Shown: piece after piece, positions 5,977-13,499 of the stretch
Numbering within the stretch: position 1 is the stretch's first letter
Layout of the letters: every line of letters begins with the position of its first letter
Assembly (NCBI GenBank): GCA_947624855.1
Contig: CANQMC010000026.1
Coordinates: forward strand, 1-13,499
Reading direction: 5' to 3'
DNA from: an uncultured Bacilli bacterium
GTDB lineage: Bacteria > Bacillota_I > Bacilli_A > RF39 > UBA660
DNA length: 13,499 nucleotides
The notes under the pieces: model-generated
The model's input: only the letters and a program-made list of their open reading frames with translations
Databases searched by the model: none
What the model was told of the DNA's origin: nothing
Program-made: the position numbers and the translations under genes

Positions 5977-6868
5977 TTTTATTACCTCCTGCTTTATTTA
6001 TATATATTTCTTCTAAACTAATTGTTTCTTTAGTAACTTCATAAATTAAAATATCTTTTAAAACTAATTTTTTTATAAATTCGGCGATACTATCTTCATC
6101 TTTAATAACTATAAAGTAATTATCATCAATTATTTGATCTTCTTTGGTTAAATATTTAGTTATTTTTTTAGTATTTGAAACTTTTATTTTATATTTATTT
6201 TCTTTTAATGTTTTAATATTATTAATACTATTTTCTTCAATTATTTTACCATTTTGAATAATACATACTTTGTTACAAAAACTTTCTAATTCACTTAAAT
6301 TATGACTAGATATTAAGATACCTATTCCCTCTTTAGCTAATTTTTTTAATAAATCACGTAATTCTTTTATTCCTTCTGGATCTAAACCATTAGTTGGTTC
6401 ATCTAATATTAATAATTTAGGAGAATTTAAAAGCGCTATAGCTATACCTAATCTTTGTTTCATTCCAAGAGAATATTTACTTACTTTATCATGGATTCTT
6501 TTATCAAGACCTACTAAATTAACTATATTATCTATATTTTCTTTGGGAATATTTTTATATAAACTAGCTTGTAATTTAAGGTTTTCATAACCACTTAAAT
6601 ACATATAAACATCAGGTGATTCAACAATACATCCCACATATTCAATGGCTTTTATAAAATCTTTTTTAATATCATAACCATTTATAGAAATATAACCATC
6701 ATTTATTTTTTGTAAACCTAAAATACATTTTATAGTGGTTGTTTTACCGGCTCCATTAGGCCCAATAAAAGCTAATATTTCCCCTTCATTAATTTCAAAA
6801 CCAACTTTATTTAAAATAGTTTTTGAACCAATCTTTTTAGTTAAATTTTCAACTTTTAATATATTCAT
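5969..6868 (-). CDS. ABC transporter ATP-binding protein, BcrA/NatA type
   Basis: This 299-residue ATPase has Walker A GPNGAGKTT (36-44), signature YSLGMKQRL (132-140), Walker B LLILDEP (152-158) and H-loop H189. The Q-loop position carries Glu (IVESP, E83), as in the BcrA-like subgroup (from family knowledge). A C-terminal extension of about 85 residues follows the ATPase core, as in that subgroup. The ATG at 6868 lies 8 nt after AAAGGA. The gene has its own promoter at 6903-6931 and runs into the permease gene with an overlap. The pair is a plausible export or self-resistance system. Confidence 0.92.
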   Translation of the reverse strand: MNILKVENLTKKIGSKTILNKVGFEINEGEILAFIGPNGAGKTTTIKCILGLQKINDGYISINGYDIKKDFIKAIEYVGCIVESPDVYMYLSGYENLKLQASLYKNIPKENIDNIVNLVGLDKRIHDKVSKYSLGMKQRLGIAIALLNSPKLLILDEPTNGLDPEGIKELRDLLKKLAKEGIGILISSHNLSELESFCNKVCIIQNGKIIEENSINNIKTLKENKYKIKVSNTKKITKYLTKEDQIIDDNYFIVIKDEDSIAEFIKKLVLKDILIYEVTKETISLEEIYINKAGGNKID

Positions 6869-6902
6869 TTTGTTTTTCCTTTCTTGTGAAAGTGGTAATA
6901 TT

Positions 6903-6931
6903 AATATAACATAAAAAATTGTTTATGACAA
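6903..6931 (-). promoter_or_regulatory. Promoter of the ABC transporter operon
   Basis: On the minus strand TTGTCA (6926-6931) and TATATT (6903-6908) each match consensus at 5 of 6, with a 17-nt spacer. An extended -10 TG precedes the -10 (ATGT-TATATT). The start codon lies 34 nt downstream of the -10. Confidence 0.75.
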
Positions 6932-6960
6932 GTAAAAGAAAATTTAGCAATTTAAAAAAC

Positions 6961-7632
6961 TTATAGTGTTAATTCTAATTTTTGAATACCTATTAGATTT
7001 TTTCGAAATAATATATGATAAATATTTTCTAAATCTTTAATATTACCTTCAATAAAAGTTAAGGTTGGAAAATAAAATATTTGTTTTATTAATCCATCTT
7101 CAATTATAGCAATAGCCATATCATTACTTTCAATTAAAGGATTTGTAAATATTCCTAAAGATTTAACATTACCAAAATCTAATTCAATTAATATTTCTTC
7201 TTGGTTATTTTGCGGTTTTAAATATAAATTTATGGGAGAATTTACTTCCAAAGTTTTAAATAATTTAGTATTTTCTAAAGTAATATAAGCATCAATTGCT
7301 TTTTTTAAAATATAATATATAGCTTCATTTTCATTAGGCATTATACTTTCAAGAGTATATTTTTTTAATTTTTCTTTGGTTATATAAATATAAGAATCAC
7401 TTTTATTTTCATTAATTTTTTCGTAAGTAAAATCTAAATCATTTAAACACCCATCAAGATTACTTTGTAAATCAAGAAAATAATCAATTATAGAATCATA
7501 ATATTTATGATTTTTAATAAAACGATAAATATAATTTTCTAAATCATGATATTTTTTTATATTTAATTTATAAGTATTTGTTTTAGTCATATAATAATAT
7601 AAAATGCCTTTATAACTAATATATGAATACAT
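6961..7632 (-). CDS. Hypothetical protein, not recognised
   Basis: This 223-residue soluble protein has no signal peptide and no clear membrane helix. It is rich in Ile, Lys, Asn and Tyr. An N-terminal helical half (about residues 24-110) is followed by a segment with alternating strand-like patterns (YLKPQNNQEEILIELDFG, then IAIIEDGLIKQIFYFPTLTF). I see no motif I can assign. The reading is supported by a good Shine-Dalgarno (AAAGGAGGG, about 9 nt before the ATG at 7632) and a strong promoter at 7654-7682. It is monocistronic, placed between topA and the ABC operon. Confidence 0.75.
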   Translation of the reverse strand: MYSYISYKGILYYYMTKTNTYKLNIKKYHDLENYIYRFIKNHKYYDSIIDYFLDLQSNLDGCLNDLDFTYEKINENKSDSYIYITKEKLKKYTLESIMPNENEAIYYILKKAIDAYITLENTKLFKTLEVNSPINLYLKPQNNQEEILIELDFGNVKSLGIFTNPLIESNDMAIAIIEDGLIKQIFYFPTLTFIEGNIKDLENIYHILFRKNLIGIQKLELTL

Positions 7633-7653
7633 AAACCAATCCCTCCTTTGCTA

Positions 7654-7682
7654 ATTATAACTAAAGATATTTAATATTGCAA
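7654..7682 (-). promoter_or_regulatory. Promoter of the 223-residue hypothetical gene
   Basis: On the minus strand TTGCAA (7677-7682) and a perfect TATAAT (7654-7659) are separated by 17 nt, and AAAGGAGG lies just downstream. The -35 end is only about 20 nt from the topA stop, so this gene is transcribed independently of topA. Confidence 0.75.
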
Positions 7683-7702
7683 GTATTTATATGAAAAAAT
7701 GA

Positions 7703-9724
7703 CTATTTAGTATAGCCACATTCTTCACATATAATATTTTTATTTTTAGTTACTAATAGGTTTTTACAATTAGGACATATTTCCCCAGTTGGTTCATACC
7801 AAGTTGCATAATTACATTTTGGGAAATTACTACATCCATAGAAGATTTTACCTTTTTTTGTATGTCTTTCAATTATATCATGATCACATTTAGGACATTT
7901 AGCAACGGATTTAATTTCTTTTTCTTCTTTTTTAATATATTTACAATTAGGATAATTAGAACATGCGATAAAGTCGCCATAACGGCCTGTTCTTACTACT
8001 AATTCATTGCCACATAAAGGACATATTTCGCCTGTTTTTTCAGGTTCCTTTTTCTCCATTTCTTTAAAGGCTTTTTCGACTAGTGGAGCAAATTCATCAT
8101 AAAAATTATGAAGAACAGTAATATTATTTATTTTATTATCGGCGATTTCATCTAATTCTGTTTCCATATTAGCTGTATATTCAACATTAACTATATCACT
8201 AAAAAATTCTTGAAGTTTATCAGTTGTTTCAATACCAATTTCAGTTGGAAAGAATTTTTTATCTTCAATTGTAACATAGCCTCGATCTTTAATAGTTTTC
8301 ATAATTGTAGCATATGTACTTGGTCTTCCTATTCCTAAAGTTTCCATTTCTTTTATTAAACTTGATTCAGTATATCTTGGAGCAGGTTTAGTAAAATGTT
8401 GAAATTTTTCAATTTTATCGGCTGTTATTTGACCATTATATTTTGAAAAATCAGGAAGAATAGTATCTTCACTATCTTCATATTCTTTATATACTTTTAA
8501 ATAACCATCAAATTTTAAAACACTTCCAGTTGCTTTAAATAAGTAGCCATTATTTTCTAAATTAACTGTAGTTGTTAAAGTTTTAGCACTACTCATTAAA
8601 TAAGCTAAACTTCGAATATAAATTAAACGATATAATTTATATTCATCATTACTTAAATATTCTTTAACTGATTCAGGTGTGCGCATAATACTAGTTGGTC
8701 TTATAGCTTCATGAGCATCTTGAGCATTTTTAGGTTCTTTTGTTGCTTTAACACTGCCAACATAATTAGCACCATAAGTTTCTTTAATATAATTTTTAGT
8801 ATCAGTTACAAAAACATCACTTAAACGAGTTGAATCAGTACGCATATAAGTAATTAAACCAACTGTTTCACTGCCAATATTCATACCTTCATATAATTTT
8901 TGCGCTATTTGCATGGTTTTACTTGAAGAAAAATTTAAACGATTAGCAGCCATTTGTTGTAAAGTAGAAGTTCGAAAAGGGTCTTTAGGCTTTTTTAGTT
9001 TATCTTTTTCTTCAATACTGGCAATATTAAAAGTTTTAGAAAGTTTACTTAATACTTCATCCGCTTCAGTTTCATTTTTAATTTCAATTTTTTTATTTAA
9101 ATATTTTTCTAATGTAGCTTTAAAATCTTTAAAATCTGCTTCAATTGTCCAATATTCTTCAGGAATAAAAGCCTCTATTTCGCGTTCTCGATCGACAATT
9201 AATTTTAAGGCAACACTTTGAACTCGGCCAGCACTTTTTCCTCCTGTTTTTCGTTGCATTAATTTACTTAAGCGAAAACCAATAATACGGTCTAACATTC
9301 TTCTTGTTTCTTGACTTTTAACTAAATCCATATCAATTTTACGGGGATTTTTTATAGAATCTAAGACAACATTTTTAGTTATTTCATTGAAAACTACTCG
9401 TTCATAATCTTTATCTTTAAGTTTTAATTCGTCATATAAATGCCAAGATATAGCTTCCCCTTCGCGGTCTGGGTCGGTTGCTAATATTACTTTATCACTT
9501 TCTTTAGCTAATTTTTTTAAGGCTGCAATATCTTTTTTCTTACCCGTTATAGGAATATAATTAGGAGTAAAATCGTTTTCGATATCTATTCCTAAACCAT
9601 ATTTACCAGTAGTGGCTAAATCTCTTATATGACCCTTACTGGAAACAACTTTATAATTATTTCCTAAATATTTTTCAATTGTTTTACTTTTGGCTGGAGA
9701 TTCCACGATTACTAAATTTTGCAT
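7703..9724 (-). CDS. topA: DNA topoisomerase I (type IA)
   Basis: This 673-residue enzyme relaxes negative supercoils through a 5'-phosphotyrosine link. The Toprim domain is at the N-terminus (VESPAKSKTIEKYLG from residue 7, DPDREGEAISWH at 84-95). The catalytic tyrosine is Y293 in GLITYMRTDSTRLS, and the HEAIRPT motif is at 338-344. The C-terminal tail has three four-cysteine zinc ribbons: C568/C571/C588/C594, C610/C613/C631/C637 and C650/C653/C666/C669. Length and layout match Bacillota TopA. The ATG at 9724 is 7 nt after AAAGGA. It lies 16 nt after the LTA-synthase-like gene, so it is probably the last gene of that operon. Confidence 0.97.
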   Translation of the reverse strand: MQNLVIVESPAKSKTIEKYLGNNYKVVSSKGHIRDLATTGKYGLGIDIENDFTPNYIPITGKKKDIAALKKLAKESDKVILATDPDREGEAISWHLYDELKLKDKDYERVVFNEITKNVVLDSIKNPRKIDMDLVKSQETRRMLDRIIGFRLSKLMQRKTGGKSAGRVQSVALKLIVDREREIEAFIPEEYWTIEADFKDFKATLEKYLNKKIEIKNETEADEVLSKLSKTFNIASIEEKDKLKKPKDPFRTSTLQQMAANRLNFSSSKTMQIAQKLYEGMNIGSETVGLITYMRTDSTRLSDVFVTDTKNYIKETYGANYVGSVKATKEPKNAQDAHEAIRPTSIMRTPESVKEYLSNDEYKLYRLIYIRSLAYLMSSAKTLTTTVNLENNGYLFKATGSVLKFDGYLKVYKEYEDSEDTILPDFSKYNGQITADKIEKFQHFTKPAPRYTESSLIKEMETLGIGRPSTYATIMKTIKDRGYVTIEDKKFFPTEIGIETTDKLQEFFSDIVNVEYTANMETELDEIADNKINNITVLHNFYDEFAPLVEKAFKEMEKKEPEKTGEICPLCGNELVVRTGRYGDFIACSNYPNCKYIKKEEKEIKSVAKCPKCDHDIIERHTKKGKIFYGCSNFPKCNYATWYEPTGEICPNCKNLLVTKNKNIICEECGYTK

Positions 9725-9740
9725 AAGATCTTCCTTTCTT

Positions 9741-11852
9741 TTAGTTAGCAGAGCTATCTTGATTATTATTAGTGTCTATTTCAGAATTTGAATCTTCTTC
9801 AGTAATTGGTTCTACTTTGTAACTTGCTAATTTCTTTTCTAAATAACTAAAATAATTATTTTTAATAGCTAAACTACTCATTTTTAATTTTAAATTTACT
9901 TCTTCATTAATAGCCATTATTTCTTCATCACTATAAGTTTTATCAGTATAATATTTAATTTTATTTTTACTAGCATCAAAATAAGCAATTTCATTTTTCC
10001 ATGATGCATCATCAAAAATAACTAATGATTTATAACTTTTATCTAAAACATCACTTCCAATATAAATACGAGAATCATAATCTAAACCAAAGAGATTTGC
10101 CATAGTTGGAGTTGTATTAATATGACCTGTATATTGTTCAAAGGTTTTAGCTTCTAAACTAGGATTATAAATTATAAAAGGAACATTTTCAGCATTTTGA
10201 TCAATTGAAGTATCATAATCTAAAACTTTATTTAAATGAGTTTGAGGGATACCATATGGATAATGATCAGCATAAAGCACTATAACAGTATCATCAAGTA
10301 AACCTCTTTCTTCTAGACCATCTACTAATAGACCAATCGCATTATCTACTACTTTTATTTTTGACATATATTTTCGGACATCTGTCGGATATTCACTTGG
10401 AAAATCATCTTTATATAATAAATTATATTGATAATTATCAGTATATGGTTGATGAGAAGTAACAGTAGTTAAAAGATTCATAAATGGTTTTTCTGTTCTT
10501 GTTTCATCTAAAATATTTAAATAAGATTTAATAAAATCTTCATCACTTGGCCAATCACCATATGTCCAATTATATTTAATGCCTAATTTTTCAACACCAT
10601 AATATTTTTGACTTCCAAGATTAGTATGAATTGTTTTTCTTGGATAATATCTTTGAGTATAATCATGGAAACTAGCTGTATCATAACCAGCTTCATTAAA
10701 TAAATTAAAGATACTTTCAAAATAACTATTATTACGATAAGCTTTAGCAGTACAATTATTAGTAATGGTATATAAACCAGTTAAATTACTAAATTCATTA
10801 TTTATGGTACTACAAGTATTTCTTGGAGAATAATAATTTTTAAAACTATAGCCTTCTTTATATAATTTAGTTATATTAGGATAATATTCTTCATTTATCA
10901 TTATATTACTTCCAGATTCAATCATAACTAAAATTAAATTTTTATTTTTAAATATACCTGTATATTCATTAGTATAAGTAGCTTCTTTACTAATAAAATA
11001 TTTATTTAATGTATTACGATTTGTACTTTTTTCATTTTCAATTATTTCTTTCCAATTATCATTATCAATAGTGGTATGTGGTAAAATGATATTTTCTTCT
11101 TCAGGTTTAGAATTATTAAAATTAAGTATAGTGTTAGGATTATATTCTATTTCTTTTTCAAATTCAGGACCTGGAATTAAGCATTCTTTAATATCTAATA
11201 ATCCAAATTCAATAAAACCAAAATCATTAATAACTAAAGCAGGATTTACTGGTTTTAAAAATAAATGATAAGAACTGGTGGAACTGGTCTTGTCTTGCAT
11301 AAAATCTAATTTTAAAGTAGCAAAATAAATTAAAGCTAAAAATACAAATAATAAACATTGAAAACATTTAGTTATAAAAAATTGCATGTTTTTTTGTCTT
11401 TTAGGCATATCTAAAGTTAATTTTTTATCAAAGAAAATATAATATATTAAAATAATAATAAAAGGAATTAACATTAAATAATAATACCAATGAAAACTTC
11501 TTAAATATTCAAAGAAATAAGATGTTACGGCACCTGCTTGAGAACTTGATTGAAGAGAAACATATACTCCTAAATAATTATTAAAACCAAGTTCTGCTAG
11601 ACCATAAATAGAAACGATTAAAATAATTATTAAATTAAATATTTTACTTATTAATTTAGGTAAAAAATGAGATATAAAACTAAATATAAAAGCTAAAATA
11701 TTTATGCCAATAAATATTCTAAGCATGTTATAAGATATTAAAGATAAGTTTTCAATACTACGAAAAATTATTTCTAAAATTAAGAAAGTAAATACAAATA
11801 TAATATAATTTTTAATAAATGGACTTTGCCATATTTTTTTAATTTTTTTCAT
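9741..11852 (-). CDS. LTA synthase / phosphoglycerol transferase family membrane sulfatase-fold enzyme
   Basis: This 703-residue protein has five predicted N-terminal membrane helices (about 11-31, 42-61, 70-90, 122-142, 160-182) and an outside sulfatase-fold domain (about 300-620). By analogy to LtaS, the active-site residues are E312 (MIESGSN), catalytic T349 (CSTINNEF), H467 (TSHQPY) and D529/H530 (YADHYPYG). Such enzymes transfer glycerol-phosphate from phosphatidylglycerol to a growing lipoteichoic acid or a related glycolipid. The tail (from about 680) is acidic and Ser/Asn-rich. The start is the ATG at 11852, 6 nt after AGGAGG and inside the end of rnhB (14-nt overlap). A longer reading to 11918 would overlap rnhB by 80 nt and adds no helix. 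Whether it is the housekeeping LtaS or a paralogue cannot be decided here. Confidence 0.9.
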   Translation of the reverse strand: MKKIKKIWQSPFIKNYIIFVFTFLILEIIFRSIENLSLISYNMLRIFIGINILAFIFSFISHFLPKLISKIFNLIIILIVSIYGLAELGFNNYLGVYVSLQSSSQAGAVTSYFFEYLRSFHWYYYLMLIPFIIILIYYIFFDKKLTLDMPKRQKNMQFFITKCFQCLLFVFLALIYFATLKLDFMQDKTSSTSSYHLFLKPVNPALVINDFGFIEFGLLDIKECLIPGPEFEKEIEYNPNTILNFNNSKPEEENIILPHTTIDNDNWKEIIENEKSTNRNTLNKYFISKEATYTNEYTGIFKNKNLILVMIESGSNIMINEEYYPNITKLYKEGYSFKNYYSPRNTCSTINNEFSNLTGLYTITNNCTAKAYRNNSYFESIFNLFNEAGYDTASFHDYTQRYYPRKTIHTNLGSQKYYGVEKLGIKYNWTYGDWPSDEDFIKSYLNILDETRTEKPFMNLLTTVTSHQPYTDNYQYNLLYKDDFPSEYPTDVRKYMSKIKVVDNAIGLLVDGLEERGLLDDTVIVLYADHYPYGIPQTHLNKVLDYDTSIDQNAENVPFIIYNPSLEAKTFEQYTGHINTTPTMANLFGLDYDSRIYIGSDVLDKSYKSLVIFDDASWKNEIAYFDASKNKIKYYTDKTYSDEEIMAINEEVNLKLKMSSLAIKNNYFSYLEKKLASYKVEPITEEDSNSEIDTNNNQDSSAN

Positions 11853-12477
11853 ATACTGCCTCCTGTAAAAGTTGTTTAACCGGTTTATATGTTTTCCGGT
11901 ACTCATCAAATATACCATATTTTTTGATTTTTTCCAAGTGTTCTTTGGTAGGATATCCTTTATGTTTTTTAAAATTATACTCTGGATGCCTTAAATCCAT
12001 CTCATACATTATATGATCTCGAGTAACTTTCGCTACTACACTCGCCGCGGCAATAGATAAGGATAAAGCATCGCCATGTATTATTGGTTTTGAAGGAATA
12101 TCAAGATCATTTAAACTCATGGCATCACTTAAAATGTATTCTGGTTTTAAATCTAAATTATTTAAAGCTATGTACATGGCTTTTCTTGATGCTTCTAAAA
12201 TATTTATTTCATCTATTTCTTTGGCAGATACTATCCCTACTCCAATACTCAAAGCTTCTTTTTGTAATATTTTATAATATTCTTCTCGCTTTTTTTCACT
12301 TAATTGTTTTGAATCATTTAAACCTTCTAATTTATAATTAACTGGTAATATTACGGCCGCGGCTACAACTGGTCCTACTAAAGGTCCTCTTCCCGCTTCA
12401 TCAACACCAGCGATAAGTTTTATATTATTTTTATATAATTCTTTTTCATATTTAAGCAAATTAGATTTCATTATCAA
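11839..12477 (-). CDS. rnhB: Ribonuclease HII
   Basis: This enzyme cleaves the RNA strand of RNA/DNA hybrids and removes single ribonucleotides from DNA. The 212-residue sequence shows the DEDD metal residues D26 and E27 (GVDEAGRGPLVGP), D118 (LSDAMSL) and D154 (AKVTRDHIMYEMD), plus the conserved SIAAASVVAKV block and the KKHKGYPTKEH loop. Two starts are possible: the TTG at 12477, 7 nt after AAAAGGA, and the ATG at 12471, 13 nt after it. I keep the TTG because of spacing; the protein differs by only two residues. It overlaps the end of rbgA by 17 nt and the start of the LTA-synthase-like gene by 14 nt. Confidence 0.96.
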   Translation of the reverse strand: MIMKSNLLKYEKELYKNNIKLIAGVDEAGRGPLVGPVVAAAVILPVNYKLEGLNDSKQLSEKKREEYYKILQKEALSIGVGIVSAKEIDEINILEASRKAMYIALNNLDLKPEYILSDAMSLNDLDIPSKPIIHGDALSLSIAAASVVAKVTRDHIMYEMDLRHPEYNFKKHKGYPTKEHLEKIKKYGIFDEYRKTYKPVKQLLQEAVYEKN

Positions 12478-13321
12478 ACACTATTCCTTTTATATATTCA
12501 TCTTTAAGATCATTAATTATTCGATTGCTAACTCTTTCATAATCAACTTCATTATTTTTTATAGCTCCCATTTTTCGTCCCAATTCGACATAAATTTCTT
12601 CAAAATCAAGATTAGGAGTTGGTTTAATATTATATCTTTCTTGTAATTTTTCAGGATAATATTTATTTAATTTATTTAAAATATGAATAGCAATTTCATT
12701 AACATCTAAAATTTCAATTTTTATAGAAAATAAGGATGCTAAATTAAGAGCAGTTTCTTCTTCATCAAATTTTGGCCATAAAATACCAGGAGTATCTAAA
12801 AGTAATATATTATGTTTGGTTTTAAGCCAAGTAAGGCCTTTAGTAACACCAGGTTTATTGCCCGTTATAGCAACCTTTTTGCCTACTAGTTTATTAATTA
12901 ATGTCGATTTTCCAACATTAGGAATGCCTATTACTAATGCTTTAATTTCTTTTTCTTTTAAACCTTTGGCTATTCTTTTATTTTGGGATTCTTGCATTAA
13001 TTCATGAGTTGTTTTAATTATTAAATTAATATCATTATTATTGTTTAAATCAGCAATTATTACTTTATTACCTTTTTCTTCATAATATTTAACCCATTTA
13101 TTTAATAATTTTGAATCTGCTAAATCTTTTTTAGTCATAATTAAAATTTTAGGCTTATTGCCAATTATTTCTTTAATATTTTTAATCTTAGAAGATTTTG
13201 GTATTCGAGCATCAATTAATTCATAAACTATATCTATATTTTGATATTCTTTAAGGATTAATCTTTTAGCTTTTTCCATATGACCAGGATACCAATTTAT
13301 ATTTGTTTTATTTTCATTCAT
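12461..13321 (-). CDS. rbgA: Ribosome biogenesis GTPase A (YlqF family)
   Basis: This 286-residue, circularly permuted GTPase is required for late assembly of the 50S subunit. It begins with the family hallmark INWYPGHMEKAKR. G4 TKKD (63-66) precedes G1 GIPNVGKST (132-140), a GVT G2-like segment (158-160) and G3 DTPG (176-179), which is the permuted order. A C-terminal RNA-binding helical domain follows. The ATG at 13321 overlaps the stop of the upstream RhuM-like gene (13314-13316) and follows GGTGAT. An upstream in-frame GTG at 13333 is possible but lies inside the previous gene and adds only four residues. rbgA next to rnhB is a conserved order in Bacilli. Confidence 0.95.
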   Translation of the reverse strand: MNENKTNINWYPGHMEKAKRLILKEYQNIDIVYELIDARIPKSSKIKNIKEIIGNKPKILIMTKKDLADSKLLNKWVKYYEEKGNKVIIADLNNNNDINLIIKTTHELMQESQNKRIAKGLKEKEIKALVIGIPNVGKSTLINKLVGKKVAITGNKPGVTKGLTWLKTKHNILLLDTPGILWPKFDEEETALNLASLFSIKIEILDVNEIAIHILNKLNKYYPEKLQERYNIKPTPNLDFEEIYVELGRKMGAIKNNEVDYERVSNRIINDLKDEYIKGIVFDNEI

Positions 13322-13499
13322 TTTTATCACCACAACTTTTACTTTCTTCTACTAATAAATCAAAATCTGATTTATATAATTTATCTTGTTTAACTCTATA
13401 TTTTTCAAATTCTGTTAATGCTTTATCACAAGCAATTTCATGCGATATTTTTCCAGCATCTTTTAAAATATCTCTATCATCTGCAAGTAGAAATTTATC
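13314..13499 (-). CDS. RhuM-family protein, C-terminal fragment (gene continues past the right edge)
   Basis: An open frame enters from the right edge and ends at TGA (13314-13316), giving 61 visible residues. The sequence DKFLLADDRDILKDAG, then KISHEIACDKALTEFEKYR and SDFD, matches my recollection of the C-terminus of RhuM (virulence RhuM family), which typically has DxFL...IL..AGKxSHExA...KA..EYEKYR. Its function is unknown; the family is named from a Salmonella pathogenicity-island gene and is often found in accessory regions. It overlaps the rbgA start by 8 nt in an ATGAATGA arrangement, so the two are coupled. Confidence 0.7.
   Translation of the reverse strand, partial: DKFLLADDRDILKDAGKISHEIACDKALTEFEKYRVKQDKLYKSDFDLLVEESKSCGDKNE

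Noticed and set aside
8913..9221. Plus-strand frame of 102 codons inside topA
   Set aside because: It is antisense to a fully conserved TopA domain and has no ribosome binding site.
11853..11918. Longer N-terminus for the LTA-synthase-like protein starting at 11918
   Set aside because: It would overlap rnhB by 80 nt, whereas the ATG at 11852 has a perfect AGGAGG 6 nt upstream and begins just before the first membrane helix.
1..13499. CRISPR array, tRNA, rRNA, insertion sequence or transposase
   Set aside because: I see no regularly spaced direct repeats, no tRNA-like clover patterns and no transposase or integrase motifs.

Overview
The window is about 25-30% GC by eye. It uses the standard bacterial code (TGG for Trp, TGA as a stop) and has strong AGGAGG-type ribosome binding sites and SigA-like promoters. 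Genes for peptidoglycan deacetylation and a lipoteichoic-acid-synthase-type enzyme imply a Gram-positive wall. The order rbgA-rnhB-(insert)-topA is the one seen in Bacilli. I infer a low-GC Bacillota, probably an uncultured gut Bacilli / Erysipelotrichia / RF39-like lineage. The lineage is inferred from gene content and protein style, not from a marker gene.

Region 1 (1-3362) is accessory. It holds two head-to-tail copies of one module: a membrane-anchored surface protein gene on the minus strand and, divergent from it, a double-HTH XRE regulator on the plus strand. Copy A (64-1066) has a surface gene cut short after about 123 residues. Copy B (1343-3339) has the full 455-residue protein. The two divergent intergenic regions share an 81-bp block that I count as 74/81 identical. 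It carries a consensus promoter (TTGACA-17-TATAAT) for the surface gene and a dyad that is a candidate operator. Near the C-terminus of the full-length protein is a roughly 110-bp island of about 49% GC. It is depleted in coding-strand adenines, and most of its odd codons end in C or T. It is followed by a short GC-rich, nearly fixed stretch encoding GVRPV. This is what a diversity-generating-retroelement (DGR) variable region looks like. No reverse transcriptase or template repeat lies in the window. A long imperfect hairpin ending in a T-run lies between the two modules.

Region 2 (3373-7632), all minus strand, holds a membrane-anchored polysaccharide deacetylase, a BcrA/NatA-type ABC ATPase with its overlapping ABC-2 permease, and an unrecognised 223-residue protein. 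The ABC pair and the unknown gene each have their own visible promoter. A bidirectional terminator at 3338-3370 separates this region from the XRE gene of copy B.

Region 3 (7703-13499), all minus strand, is a tightly packed, overlapping cluster transcribed as RhuM-like (partial, entering from the right edge) -> rbgA -> rnhB -> LTA-synthase-like phosphoglycerol transferase -> topA. It combines ribosome assembly, R-loop/RNA removal, DNA supercoiling and envelope polymer synthesis. The overlaps suggest one operon with translational coupling. The RhuM-family gene at its head is unexpected there.

The most interesting unit is the duplicated XRE/surface-protein module with its candidate hypervariable lectin-like tip.
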